DNA of 64,000 nucleotides from Ectobacillus sp042610425 (GTDB taxonomy: Bacteria > Bacillota > Bacilli > Bacillales > Bacillaceae_G). The position numbers were made by a program, and so were the translations under genes. This document shows, piece after piece, positions 27,795 through 36,657 of the stretch. The stretch lies in NCBI RefSeq assembly GCF_042610425.1, contig NZ_JBGJZM010000001.1, positions 434,001 to 498,000 of the forward strand, read 5' to 3'. Positions within the stretch are counted from its first letter, which is position 1. Each line of letters opens with the position of its first letter. The notes beneath the pieces are model-generated. The model made no database searches and had not been told where the DNA came from. It saw only the letters and a program-made list of their open reading frames with translations.

Positions 27795-28061
27795 TCAATC
27801 AAACTTACCATTGCGCTCTCTTTCTTTTCGAAAGCGTGATTGTAATTTATTTCGTTTCCGATCTCGATGGAATAGAAATCCACCAAAGAGATACATTCCA
27901 ACTCCAAAAAGCATAACACCTAGTAGAAACTGCATAGAAAGAGTAGGAATGGGGGAGTTAAGAATGGCAAATAAGGTATCTCTCATGAGTTTAATTCCTG
28001 TTACGGCCATAATGATGGGAAGTAAAGCTAGAAATAAAGCGACTGTTCGATACGTCGGAAT
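27795..28061 (-). CDS. yqzF: YqzF, DUF2627 small membrane protein
   Basis: The recognisable DUF2627 protein has two membrane segments and the conserved GIKLMRDTLF and LFHRDRKRNKLQ motifs. The first ATG, at 28010, would cut off half of the first membrane helix. The coding frame continues upstream (codons reading IPTYRTVALFLALLPII) until a TGA four codons before ATT 28061, with no ATG, GTG or TTG in between. A purine-rich aaaggaaggg directly precedes the ATT. I therefore place the start at ATT 28061 (88 aa). The canonical alternative is 27795-28010. Confidence 0.75.
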   Translation of the reverse strand: MPTYRTVALFLALLPIIMAVTGIKLMRDTLFAILNSPIPTLSMQFLLGVMLFGVGMYLFGGFLFHRDRKRNKLQSRFRKERERNGKFD

Positions 28062-28081
28062 CCCTTCCTTTCAAAAGAAAA

Positions 28082-28111
28082 GATATATATAAGAAATCAT
28101 CTTATATATAT
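28082..28111 (-). other. AT-rich hairpin in the yqzF leader
   Basis: Perfect 12-bp inverted repeat (GATATATATAAG / CTTATATATATC, 7-base loop), 20 bases upstream of the yqzF ribosome site and followed on the minus strand by TTTTCTTTT. It could act as an attenuator or an mRNA-stability element. The rest of the 332-bp gap to ptb holds the candidate CodY site and no gene. Confidence 0.4.
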
Positions 28112-28359
28112 CCTTTATTTGTCAATATGAGAATATAAATAGAGAAAGTAGCATGCTTTTCTTATGATAAGGTGAAGGGATAAGAAGAATTAAACATTTA
28201 TCCATGTTCTTAATTATGGAGAGCAATGCAAGTAAATTTGTATTAAATACTATATACGAAATTCTTAGGCAATAATGCTAGTGCAAGGTCTTAATTGAAC
28301 GTAATCCTTTTCATGACTTTAGGATAAGATGGGGATTCAAATATGAAAGATAGGAATTT

Positions 28360-28374
28360 AATTTTCATAATACA
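28360..28374 (+). promoter_or_regulatory. Candidate CodY box upstream of ptb
   Basis: AATTTTCATAATACA matches 11 of 15 positions of the CodY consensus AATTTTCWGAAAATT, including the first eight without error. It lies 20 bases before the ptb start. The B. subtilis bkd operon is known to be CodY-regulated. AT-rich DNA makes such hits fairly common. Confidence 0.35.
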
Positions 28375-28393
28375 TAAGTGAGGGACGCAAAGA

Positions 28394-29305
28394 ATGAACC
28401 ATACAAATATGACATTAAATATGCTAGTGGAAAAAGCAGTGAAACAACCGAAAAAGACAGTAGCTGTTGCGGCGGCAGATGATGAAGAGGTAATGGAGGC
28501 AATTGCCGCTGCTGTAGCAGCTGAAATTGCAAACTTTTATCTATATGGAAATGCAGAAACGATTTCCAATATGATGAACAAGTACCATTTGAATGCCAGC
28601 GACCAGATCCAAGTGTATGATGCCACCTCTGTAGAGGCTGCACGGTTAGCGGTTCAAGCAGTAAGTAGTGGAATGGCAGATATCGTCATGAAGGGAAATA
28701 TAAGTACGGCAACAATTTTAAAGGCAGTACTTCATAAGGAATATGGATTACGAACAGGCAATGTTTTATCACATGTGGCTGTATTTGAAGTTCCTAATTA
28801 TGATCAATTCATTACAGTAACAGATGCAGCTATGAACATTGCTCCAGACTTAGATGGAAAGACAGCCATTTTGAAAAATGCGGTAGCAGTTGTAAGGGCT
28901 CTTGGGATAGAGAAACCGAAAGTAGCACCTTTAGCTGCGGTGGAACTAGTCAACCCTGCTATGCAAGCAACGATCGATGCAGCGCTATTAACGCAAATGA
29001 ATCGTCGCGGTCAAATCAAAGATTGTGTTGTAGATGGACCACTTGCTTTAGATAATGCTATTTCTAAAATTGCTGCAGCACATAAAGGAATTGTAAGTGA
29101 TGTTGCAGGAGAGGCAGATATTTTACTCGTACCGAATATTGAAACGGGCAATATTTTATATAAATCACTCGTATTTTTTGCAAATTCAAAAGTAGGAGCA
29201 ATAATTGCGGGAGCAAAAGCACCAATTGTTTTAACATCACGTGCTGATTCTGCTGAATCCAAATTATACTCACTTGCTCTAGCTGTTGCAACAGCCAGAT
29301 CTTAA
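28394..29305 (+). CDS. ptb: Phosphate butyryltransferase
   Basis: 303-aa phosphotransacetylase-family enzyme converting butyryl-CoA or branched acyl-CoA and phosphate to the acyl phosphate, which Buk uses to make ATP. It has the conserved DIVMKGNISTATILKAVL and VDGPLALDNAIS segments. The start is ATG behind gtgaggga. It is the first gene of the branched-chain keto acid operon. B. subtilis has bkdR in front of it, which is missing here. Confidence 0.93.
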   Translation: MNHTNMTLNMLVEKAVKQPKKTVAVAAADDEEVMEAIAAAVAAEIANFYLYGNAETISNMMNKYHLNASDQIQVYDATSVEAARLAVQAVSSGMADIVMKGNISTATILKAVLHKEYGLRTGNVLSHVAVFEVPNYDQFITVTDAAMNIAPDLDGKTAILKNAVAVVRALGIEKPKVAPLAAVELVNPAMQATIDAALLTQMNRRGQIKDCVVDGPLALDNAISKIAAAHKGIVSDVAGEADILLVPNIETGNILYKSLVFFANSKVGAIIAGAKAPIVLTSRADSAESKLYSLALAVATARS

Positions 29306-29333
29306 CACGGCTATAATGAAAGGAGAGCAAATA

Positions 29334-30428
29334 GTGGATATTTTTAAGAATATGGAGTTGTACGATTACGAACAATTGCTATTTTGTCAGGATAAAGAGT
29401 CGGGATTAAAAGCAATTGTATCGATTCATGATACGACACTCGGTCCGGCACTCGGTGGGACGAGAATGTGGACGTACGCGTCTGAAGAAGCGGCTATAGT
29501 GGACGCACTTCGCTTATCTAGAGGAATGACATACAAGAACGCTGCTGCCGGACTTAATCTTGGCGGAGGAAAAGCCGTCATTATTGGAGATCCGCGTAAA
29601 GATAAAAATGAGGCGATGTTCCGTGCTTTTGGACGATTTATACAAGGTTTAAACGGACGGTACATTACAGCCGAGGATGTCGGTACTACTGTTGATGATA
29701 TGGACATTATTCATGAGGAAACAGATTATGTTACGGGTATTTCCCCTTCCTTTGGTTCCTCAGGCAATCCATCCCCCGTTACAGCTTTCGGTGTGTACCG
29801 AGGTATGAAAGCAGCAGCAAAAGAAGCCTTTGGTAGTGAAAGCTTAGAAGGAAAAGTTATCGCAGTTCAAGGGGTTGGCAATGTTGCATATAATCTTTGC
29901 AAGCACTTGCATGTTGAAGGAGCTAAGCTAATTGTAACGGATATTCATAAACAATCGGTACAACGGGCTGTTGATGAATTTGCTGCATCTGCAGTGGATC
30001 CAACCGACATATATGAAGCTCAGTGTGATATATTCTCACCATGTGCATTAGGTGCTGTCATCAATGATGAAACCATTCCTGCTATGAAAGCAAAGGTAAT
30101 TGCTGGGGCTGCTAATAACCAATTAAAAGAAGCACGTCATGGGGAGATAATTTATGAAAAAGGAATTATCTATGCTCCTGACTATGTTATTAATGCAGGT
30201 GGAGTGATAAATGTAGCAGATGAGCTATATGGATACAATCGGGAACGTGCACTTAAAAAAGTAGAAGGAATTTATGATAATATTACGAAAGTAATTGAAA
30301 TTTCAAAACGTGATGGTATTCCCACATACTTAGCTGCAGACCGACTAGCTGAAGAACGAATTCAAAATATGAAACAATCAAGAAGCACCTTTTTACAAAA
30401 TGGTCATCACATATTAAGTAGAAGATAA
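29334..30428 (+). CDS. bcd: Leucine dehydrogenase
   Basis: NAD-dependent oxidative deamination of Leu, Val and Ile to their keto acids. The 364-aa protein has the substrate and catalytic lysines Lys68 and Lys80 (in MTYKNAAAGLNLGGGK), the DVGTTVDDMDIIHEET segment and a Rossmann motif GVGNVAY. The start is GTG 29334 behind aaaggagag; an upstream in-frame TTG lies inside ptb. It supplies substrates for the Bkd complex encoded downstream. The sequence strongly resembles the B. cereus enzyme. Confidence 0.96.
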   Translation: MDIFKNMELYDYEQLLFCQDKESGLKAIVSIHDTTLGPALGGTRMWTYASEEAAIVDALRLSRGMTYKNAAAGLNLGGGKAVIIGDPRKDKNEAMFRAFGRFIQGLNGRYITAEDVGTTVDDMDIIHEETDYVTGISPSFGSSGNPSPVTAFGVYRGMKAAAKEAFGSESLEGKVIAVQGVGNVAYNLCKHLHVEGAKLIVTDIHKQSVQRAVDEFAASAVDPTDIYEAQCDIFSPCALGAVINDETIPAMKAKVIAGAANNQLKEARHGEIIYEKGIIYAPDYVINAGGVINVADELYGYNRERALKKVEGIYDNITKVIEISKRDGIPTYLAADRLAEERIQNMKQSRSTFLQNGHHILSRR

Positions 30429-30487
30429 CAGAAAAAGTGAAGATGGTATTATAATCCATCTTCCTATCGTGTACGGAGGGAAGAAAA

Positions 30488-31582
30488 TTGTCTATTTTTC
30501 GCATACTTGCTATTAATCCGGGGAGCACATCTACAAAAATTGGGGTTTTTGAAGATGAACAGGTAATATTTATAGAAAACATTCGTCATAAGGAAGAAGA
30601 AATTGCAGCGTTTGCTCACATTTTTGATGAGTACGAGTTTCGAAAGAATACGATATTAGAGGTGCTTGATTTGCATGGGGTGAACGTATCAGATTTAAGT
30701 GCAGTGTGCGGTCGAGGCGGGCTAATTCGTTCTGTTAAGGGCGGAACGTATGAAGTAAATGAAGCAATGTTAAAGGATTTAAGGGAAGGATATAATGGGT
30801 TCCATGCTTCTAATTTAGGTGCAGTACTGGCTCATGAAATTGCTTCCTCACTACAAATTCCATCTTTCATCGTAGATCCGGTTGTAGTAGATGAAATGGA
30901 TGACATTGCTAGAATTAGTGGTGCTGTTGGAATCGAACGAAGAAGCATCTTCCATGCGCTTAACCAAAAAGCAGTTGCAAGAAGCGTTGCAAAAAAAATC
31001 GGTAAAAAGTATGAAGAATTAAATATGATTGTCGCTCACTTAGGCGGAGGAATTACAGTAGGGGTGCATCATAAGGGAAGAGTAATTGATGTAAATGATG
31101 CCTTTTACGGGGAAGGTCCGTTTACGCCTGAGAGAGCTGGAAGTGTTCCAGTAGGCCAGCTAATTGATCTATGTTTTTCTGGAAAATATACACGTGAAGA
31201 AGTAATGAAGAAAATGGTAGGGCAAGCTGGTTTGGCAGCCCTACTTGGTACAAAGGATGCAAGTAAAATTGAAAAGTTAATAGCAGATGGAGATAAGGAA
31301 GCTAAGTTGATATATAGTGCAATGGCTTACCAAATTGCAAAGGAAATTGGAGCGGATAGTACTGCATTGCATGGAAAAGTAGATGCAATTGTGTTAACAG
31401 GTGGATTAGCGTTTAGCAAATTACTCGTTCATGAAATTATGGAACGCGTTCAGTGGATTGCTAATGTGTTTGTTGAGCCAGGAGAAAATGAACTACAGGC
31501 ACTTTCCCAAGGTACATTACGAGTACTGCGCGGTGAAGAAGAAGTAAAAGAATATGTTATTCCTAACGAAAATGGGAGGTAA
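30488..31582 (+). CDS. buk: Butyrate kinase
   Basis: 364-aa member of the acetate kinase/sugar kinase superfamily that makes ATP and branched-chain or butyric acid from the acyl phosphate produced by Ptb. The N-terminal phosphate loop reads ILAINPGSTSTKIGVFE, and the central HLGGGITVGVHHKGRVIDV is the family signature. The start is TTG 30488 behind cggaggg. A short 7-bp hairpin (30438-30462) lies in the 59-bp gap after bcd. Confidence 0.95.
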   Translation: MSIFRILAINPGSTSTKIGVFEDEQVIFIENIRHKEEEIAAFAHIFDEYEFRKNTILEVLDLHGVNVSDLSAVCGRGGLIRSVKGGTYEVNEAMLKDLREGYNGFHASNLGAVLAHEIASSLQIPSFIVDPVVVDEMDDIARISGAVGIERRSIFHALNQKAVARSVAKKIGKKYEELNMIVAHLGGGITVGVHHKGRVIDVNDAFYGEGPFTPERAGSVPVGQLIDLCFSGKYTREEVMKKMVGQAGLAALLGTKDASKIEKLIADGDKEAKLIYSAMAYQIAKEIGADSTALHGKVDAIVLTGGLAFSKLLVHEIMERVQWIANVFVEPGENELQALSQGTLRVLRGEEEVKEYVIPNENGR

Positions 31583-31587
31583 GTACT

Positions 31588-33009
31588 ATGGCAACGGATT
31601 ATGATCTCGTCATTATTGGAGGCGGAACCGGGGGATATGTAGCTGCCATTCGTGCAAGTCAACTTGGGTTAAAAACAGCCATAGTAGAGAATAAAAAATT
31701 GGGTGGTACATGCCTACACGCAGGATGTATTCCCAGTAAAGCGTTACTTCGAAGTGCAGAAGTATTTGCTACTGTAAAAAAAAGTGCACAATTCGGTGTG
31801 AAAACGGGAGATGTATCACTTGATTTCACAAAGGTACAAGAGCGCAAACAAACGATTGTAGACCAGCTTCATCGCGGTGTTATGCAACTTATGACAAAGG
31901 GGAAAATAGATATTTACGAGGGGTATGGCCGCATTCTTGGGCCATCCATTTTTTCTCCTCTACCAGGAACGATTTCAGTTGAAATGAACAGCGGCGCGGA
32001 AAATGAAATCCTCATTCCGAAATATGTCATACTTGCAACGGGGTCTCGCCCTAAAACATTGCCTGGTCTTACAATAGATGGTGAATATGTTTTAACATCG
32101 GATCATGCGCTGCAAATGAAAGAACTTCCTTCCTCTATCATTATTATTGGGGGCGGTGTCATCGGAGTAGAATGGGCATCGATGCTAGCTGATTTTGATG
32201 TAAATGTAACCGTTATTGAGTATGATTCTCGTTTACTTCCCCTGGAGGATGAAGATATTTCGAAGGAGATGCAGCGTTTGCTAAAGAAAAAAGGAGTTAC
32301 TGTCGTGACGAGTGCGAAAGTAATGGGACATACTCTTGTGCGAGGGCAAACTGTATCGATTCAAGCAGAGCGAAATGGTGAAATGAAAGAATATACAGGT
32401 GATAAAATACTTGTTTCCACTGGACGCCAAGCAAATATAGAAAACTTAGGACTTTCTAATACAGATATTGTGATAAAAGATGGATGTATTGAAACAAATG
32501 AATATTATCAAACGAAAGAACCCCATATTTATGCGATTGGTGATGTCATTGGCGGATTACAGCTTGCACATGTTGCATCGCATGAAGGGATGATAGCGAC
32601 CGAGCATATGGCAGGTCTGAAGCCACAGCCACTTAATTATGAAATAATATCAAAATGTGTATATAGCAATCCAGAAGTTGCATCAGTTGGACTAACGGAG
32701 AAGGCTGCTATAGAGCGTGGCTACAAAGTAAAGACAGGTACATTTTCCTTTCGTGCTATTGGCAAGGCACTCGTATACGGGGAAAAAGACGGCTTTGTAA
32801 AGCTAGTTGTTGATGAAGATACGGAAGACCTTCTTGGCTGTCATATGATTGGACCTCATGTTACAGATTTGATATCTGAAGCGGGGCTAGCGAAGCTATT
32901 AGATGCAACTCCGTGGGAAATAGGAAAAACCATTCACCCTCATCCATCCCTATCTGAAGCAATTGGAGAAGCGGCATTAGCTGTTGACGGAAAAGCTCTT
33001 CATGCATAA
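31588..33009 (+). CDS. lpdV: Dihydrolipoyl dehydrogenase (E3) of the Bkd complex
   Basis: 473-aa FAD flavoprotein that reoxidises the lipoyl arm of BkdB. It has the FAD-binding GGGTGGYVAAIRASQLG, the redox-active disulfide in GGTCLHAGCIPSKALL, an NAD-binding GGGVIGVEWASM and the C-terminal active-site TIHPHPSLSEA. It lies five bases after buk and shares its mRNA. Confidence 0.96.
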   Translation: MATDYDLVIIGGGTGGYVAAIRASQLGLKTAIVENKKLGGTCLHAGCIPSKALLRSAEVFATVKKSAQFGVKTGDVSLDFTKVQERKQTIVDQLHRGVMQLMTKGKIDIYEGYGRILGPSIFSPLPGTISVEMNSGAENEILIPKYVILATGSRPKTLPGLTIDGEYVLTSDHALQMKELPSSIIIIGGGVIGVEWASMLADFDVNVTVIEYDSRLLPLEDEDISKEMQRLLKKKGVTVVTSAKVMGHTLVRGQTVSIQAERNGEMKEYTGDKILVSTGRQANIENLGLSNTDIVIKDGCIETNEYYQTKEPHIYAIGDVIGGLQLAHVASHEGMIATEHMAGLKPQPLNYEIISKCVYSNPEVASVGLTEKAAIERGYKVKTGTFSFRAIGKALVYGEKDGFVKLVVDEDTEDLLGCHMIGPHVTDLISEAGLAKLLDATPWEIGKTIHPHPSLSEAIGEAALAVDGKALHA

Positions 33010-33071
33010 GAAGTAGAGATGAATAGTTTCTTCACTGCCATCCGTTTTTATGAAATTAGGAGGAGATAGCA

Positions 33072-34091
33072 ATGACTGAATATACTATAAATCGTCATCA
33101 GGAGCTTGGATTGTCTGATTCTCGTGTCTTAGATATGTATCGTACGATGGTGCAGGCGCGTAGAATAGACGAACGTATGTGGTTGTTAAATCGTGCTGGG
33201 AAAATTCCATTCGTTATTTCGTGTCAGGGACAAGAAGCTGCGCAGGTAGGAGCTGCTTTTGCTTTAAATCCCGCAATAGATTATATATTGCCCTACTATA
33301 GAGATATGGGTGTTGTTCTTACATTTGGTATGACAGCGAAAGATTTGATGCTTTCCGCATTTGCCAAAGCGGAAGAGCCAAACTCTGGCGGGCGTCAAAT
33401 GCCCGGTCATTTTGGACAAAAGAAGAATCATATTGTTACAGGGTCATCTCCTGTGACGACACAAGTCCCGCATGCTGTCGGAATTGCACTTGCAGGACGA
33501 TTAGATGGGAAAAATCTTGTTACTTTTGTAACGTTCGGTGAAGGTTCTTCCAATCAGGGTGATTTTCATGAAGGAGCAAATTTTGCTGCTGTTCATAAAC
33601 TACCTGTTATATTTATGTGCGAAAATAATAAATATGCAATTTCTGTTCCGATTGAAAAACAACTAGCTTGTGTCAATGTTTCCGATCGCGCTGTTGGATA
33701 TGGGATGCCTGGTGTTACAGTAGATGGAAATGATCCGCTAGAAGTTTACAAAGTGGTGAAAGAAGCAGTCGATCGTGGTCGCTGCGGTGAAGGACCTACA
33801 TTAATTGAAACCATTGCCTATCGCCTAACTCCTCATTCAAGTGATGATGATGATCGTTCTTATCGCAAACGTGAAGAAGTAGAAGAGGCGAAGCGGAAAG
33901 ACCCCCTTTATACATTTACTGCCTATTTAAAAGAAGTCGGGGTTCTCACAGATGAAGTGGAGAAACAGATTGAAAGTGAAATCATGCAAATTATTGACGA
34001 AGCAACTGAATACGCGGAAAGAGCGCCATATGCAGAGCCAGAATCCACACTAAACCACGTATATGCTAGGGGGAATAATGATGCCAATTAG
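33072..34091 (+). CDS. bkdAA: Branched-chain 2-oxoacid dehydrogenase E1 alpha
   Basis: Thiamine diphosphate-binding alpha subunit (339 aa) of the E1 decarboxylase. It has the TPP motif GEGSSNQGDFHEGANFAAVHKLPVI-type region and the phosphorylation-loop-like YRLTPHSSDDDD segment. The ATG follows aggaggag. Its 3' end overlaps bkdAB by 11 bases. Confidence 0.95.
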   Translation: MTEYTINRHQELGLSDSRVLDMYRTMVQARRIDERMWLLNRAGKIPFVISCQGQEAAQVGAAFALNPAIDYILPYYRDMGVVLTFGMTAKDLMLSAFAKAEEPNSGGRQMPGHFGQKKNHIVTGSSPVTTQVPHAVGIALAGRLDGKNLVTFVTFGEGSSNQGDFHEGANFAAVHKLPVIFMCENNKYAISVPIEKQLACVNVSDRAVGYGMPGVTVDGNDPLEVYKVVKEAVDRGRCGEGPTLIETIAYRLTPHSSDDDDRSYRKREEVEEAKRKDPLYTFTAYLKEVGVLTDEVEKQIESEIMQIIDEATEYAERAPYAEPESTLNHVYARGNNDAN

Positions 34092-35064
34092 ATCCTATAT
34101 TGATGCCATTACGCTTGCTATGCATGAGGAAATGAAACGTGATAATCACGTATTTATTTTAGGTGAAGATGTTGGGAAAAAGGGCGGCGTTTTTCGAGCA
34201 ACGCAAGGATTGTATGAGACGTTTGGGGAAGCAAGGGTAATGGATACCCCGCTTGCAGAGTCTGCAATTGTAGGCGTAGCGATTGGCGCTGCTATGTATG
34301 GGATGCGCCCTATCGCAGAAATTCAGTTTGCAGACTTTATTATGCCAGCTGTAAATCAAATTGTTTCGGAAGCCGCCAAGATTCGGTATCGTTCTAACAA
34401 TGATTGGAGTTGTCCTATTACGATTCGTGCACCATTCGGTGGTGGGGTTCATGGTGCTTTGTATCATTCTCAGTCAGTAGAAGCCATTTTTGCCAATCAG
34501 CCGGGATTGAAAATTGTCATACCATCTACCCCTTATGATGCAAAAGGACTATTAAAAGCTGCGATTCGTGATGAAGATCCCGTTTTGTTCTTTGAACATA
34601 AACGTGCGTATCGCCTTATTAAAGGGGAAGTACCAGACGAAGATTATGTTCTCCCGATTGGAAAAGCAGATGTGAAACGAGAAGGGGAAGATATTACCGT
34701 TATTACGTATGGTCTTTGTGTCCATTTTGCTTTGCAGGCTGCTGAAAAAGTAGCCCAAGATGGTATCTCTACTCACATATTAGATTTGCGTACCATTTAT
34801 CCACTTGATCAAGAAGCAATTAAAGAAGCGGCTTCTAAAACAGGAAAGGTGTTACTTGTGACAGAGGATACGAAAGAAGGAAGTGTAATGAGCGAGGTAG
34901 CGGCTATTATTGCAGAGCATTGTTTATTTGATTTAGATGCCCCGATTGCCCGTTTAGCTGGACCGGACGTCCCTGCTATGCCGTATGCACCGACGATGGA
35001 GAAATTTTTCATGGTAAATCCAGATAAGGTAGAACATGAAATGCGCAAGTTATATGCATTTTAA
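34081..35064 (+). CDS. bkdAB: Branched-chain 2-oxoacid dehydrogenase E1 beta
   Basis: 327-aa beta subunit that completes the E1 heterotetramer (transketolase-like pyrimidine and C-terminal domains). It has GEDVGKKGGVFRATQGL near the N terminus and EIQFADFIMPAVNQIVSEAAK. Two adjacent ATGs (34078 and 34081) follow aggggg; the second has the better spacing. It is translationally coupled to bkdAA by overlap. Confidence 0.95.
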   Translation: MPIRSYIDAITLAMHEEMKRDNHVFILGEDVGKKGGVFRATQGLYETFGEARVMDTPLAESAIVGVAIGAAMYGMRPIAEIQFADFIMPAVNQIVSEAAKIRYRSNNDWSCPITIRAPFGGGVHGALYHSQSVEAIFANQPGLKIVIPSTPYDAKGLLKAAIRDEDPVLFFEHKRAYRLIKGEVPDEDYVLPIGKADVKREGEDITVITYGLCVHFALQAAEKVAQDGISTHILDLRTIYPLDQEAIKEAASKTGKVLLVTEDTKEGSVMSEVAAIIAEHCLFDLDAPIARLAGPDVPAMPYAPTMEKFFMVNPDKVEHEMRKLYAF

Positions 35065-35076
35065 GGAGGAAAGTTG

Positions 35077-36315
35077 ATGGGAGTCGAAATTATAACGATG
35101 CCACAGCTTGGTGAAAGTGTAACGGAAGGTACCATAAGTAAATGGCTTGTACAGACCGGTGATCATGTTAATAAATATGATCCATTAGCAGAAGTGATGA
35201 CAGATAAAGTAAATGCAGAAATTCCTTCCTCCTTTACGGGGGTAATTAGTGAAATAATTGCACAAGAAGGCGATACGTTGGTTGTGGGTGCAGGCATTTG
35301 TAAACTAATTACGGAAGAAACAGAACGTACCGTAGTGCAAGAAGAACGAGAAATTCAACAAACTCAAGACATTCTGAAAGATTCATCTATGCCTAAGGCT
35401 AGATATTCTCCTGCTGTTTTAAAGCTAGCACATTTGCATCAAATCGATTTAGCGACAATACAAGGAACCGGGTTACAAGGACGCATTACACGCAAGGATG
35501 TACTGCGTATAGCTGAGAAGGGAGCGATTCCTTCTGCAATAGAACAAGTGCCAATACCTATGAAAAACGAAGAAGTAGTAGAAAAGAAGGAAGCTGTTGC
35601 GTCTCCTTCTTCATATGATGTAGAGGTCCCAGTGTCATCAGTTCGGAAAGCAATTGCAGCCAACATGGTGCGCAGTAAGCAGGAAGTGCCTCATGCTTGG
35701 ATGATGGTAGAAGTGGATGTTACCAATCTAGTAGCATATCGTAATCAAATTAAGGATGAATTTAAAAAGGGAGAAGGATTTAATCTAACATACTTTTCCT
35801 TCTTCGTGAAAGCTGTTGCAAGAGCATTAAAAGAGTATCCACAAATGAATGCAATGTGGGCAGGAGATAAAATTATCCAGAAAAAAGATATTAATATTTC
35901 GATTGCTGTAGCAACTGATTCTGAGCTGTTCGTACCGGTTATTAAGCGGACAGATGAGAAAACAATAAAAGGAATTGCACGTGAAATAAATGATTTGGCT
36001 GGTAAAGTAAGAACGAAGTCTCTTGGTTTGGATGATCTACAAGGCGGAACGTTTACTGTGAACAACACTGGTACGTTTGGATCGATTCAATCGATGGGCA
36101 TTATTAATTATCCACAAGCAGCGATCGTACAAATTGAATCGATTGTAAAACGTCCGGTTGTTATGGATAACGGATATATTGGCGTTCGTGATATGGTAAA
36201 TATCTGTTTATCTCTTGATCATCGTGTATTAGATGGGCTAATTTGTGGCCGGTTTTTACAGCGCGTCAAAGCGATACTAGAAAGTGTATCAAAGGAAACC
36301 ACCTCTATTTATTAA
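35077..36315 (+). CDS. bkdB: Branched-chain 2-oxoacid dehydrogenase E2 acyltransferase
   Basis: 412 aa. It has an N-terminal lipoyl domain with Lys44 in MTDKVNAEI, a peripheral subunit-binding domain (about residues 108-145, SPAVLKLAHLHQI then GRITRKDVL) and a C-terminal catalytic domain with the active-site SLDHRVLDG (His and Asp). It transfers isobutyryl, isovaleryl or 2-methylbutyryl groups to CoA. The start is ATG 35077 after aaggagga. It is the last gene of the operon and is followed by a terminator. Confidence 0.95.
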   Translation: MGVEIITMPQLGESVTEGTISKWLVQTGDHVNKYDPLAEVMTDKVNAEIPSSFTGVISEIIAQEGDTLVVGAGICKLITEETERTVVQEEREIQQTQDILKDSSMPKARYSPAVLKLAHLHQIDLATIQGTGLQGRITRKDVLRIAEKGAIPSAIEQVPIPMKNEEVVEKKEAVASPSSYDVEVPVSSVRKAIAANMVRSKQEVPHAWMMVEVDVTNLVAYRNQIKDEFKKGEGFNLTYFSFFVKAVARALKEYPQMNAMWAGDKIIQKKDINISIAVATDSELFVPVIKRTDEKTIKGIAREINDLAGKVRTKSLGLDDLQGGTFTVNNTGTFGSIQSMGIINYPQAAIVQIESIVKRPVVMDNGYIGVRDMVNICLSLDHRVLDGLICGRFLQRVKAILESVSKETTSIY

Positions 36316-36319
36316 AAAG

Positions 36320-36367
36320 AAGTGATGTAAAAAGGACAGTGTCTTTTTTGCATCACTACTTTTTTTG
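36320..36367 (+). terminator. bkd operon terminator
   Basis: Long hairpin with arms starting AGTGATGTAAAAAGGACA and ending TCTTTTTTGCATCACT, followed by a T7 run. The stem has one or two mismatches. Confidence 0.85.
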
Positions 36368-36433
36368 TTTCGTTGCACACATATACATAGGCAGTAGGAA
36401 AAGGAACAGACTAGAAGGGAAGGAAGAGCGTCT

Positions 36434-36547
36434 ATGCATCTTTTTACACATGCAGAACATTTAACCCCATTTGAATGGATAGCAAGAGCGATTGTTCCTT
36501 GGAAAGGAAAGGATTCGAAATATATTGGTTGCTATGGTAAATGGTGA
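36434..36547 (+). CDS. Candidate small protein, 37 aa
   Basis: An ORF between the bkd terminator and the Nudix gene, with a purine-rich ribosome site (gaagggaaggaagag) and an ATG at 36434. The product begins MHLFTHAEHLTPFEWIARAI and ends in CYGKW; it has three tryptophans and a basic centre (PWKGKDSKY). I do not recognise it. No membrane segment is clear, though residues 12-23 could be amphipathic. No other feature is seen in the 342-bp gap. Confidence 0.45.
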   Translation: MHLFTHAEHLTPFEWIARAIVPWKGKDSKYIGCYGKW

Positions 36548-36657
36548 GGGGGACCTTCGACTCATTTTTAAAAAGTAACATAAGAAACATCTCTTTTTTG
36601 CAACATACTACATAAGCTATACTGTTATTTAAGAATGAAAAGAGAAAGGTTAGTAAA

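Noticed and set aside
27775..28092. Plus-strand ORF of 105 codons opposite yqzF
   Set aside because: Arg/Ser-rich translation with no ribosome site; the reverse strand carries the conserved DUF2627 motifs.
28201..28300. Sigma-54 promoter for ptb
   Set aside because: Segments such as TAGGCAATAATGC and TGGAGAGCAATGC have GG and GC at the wrong distance (7-8 instead of 10 bases between).
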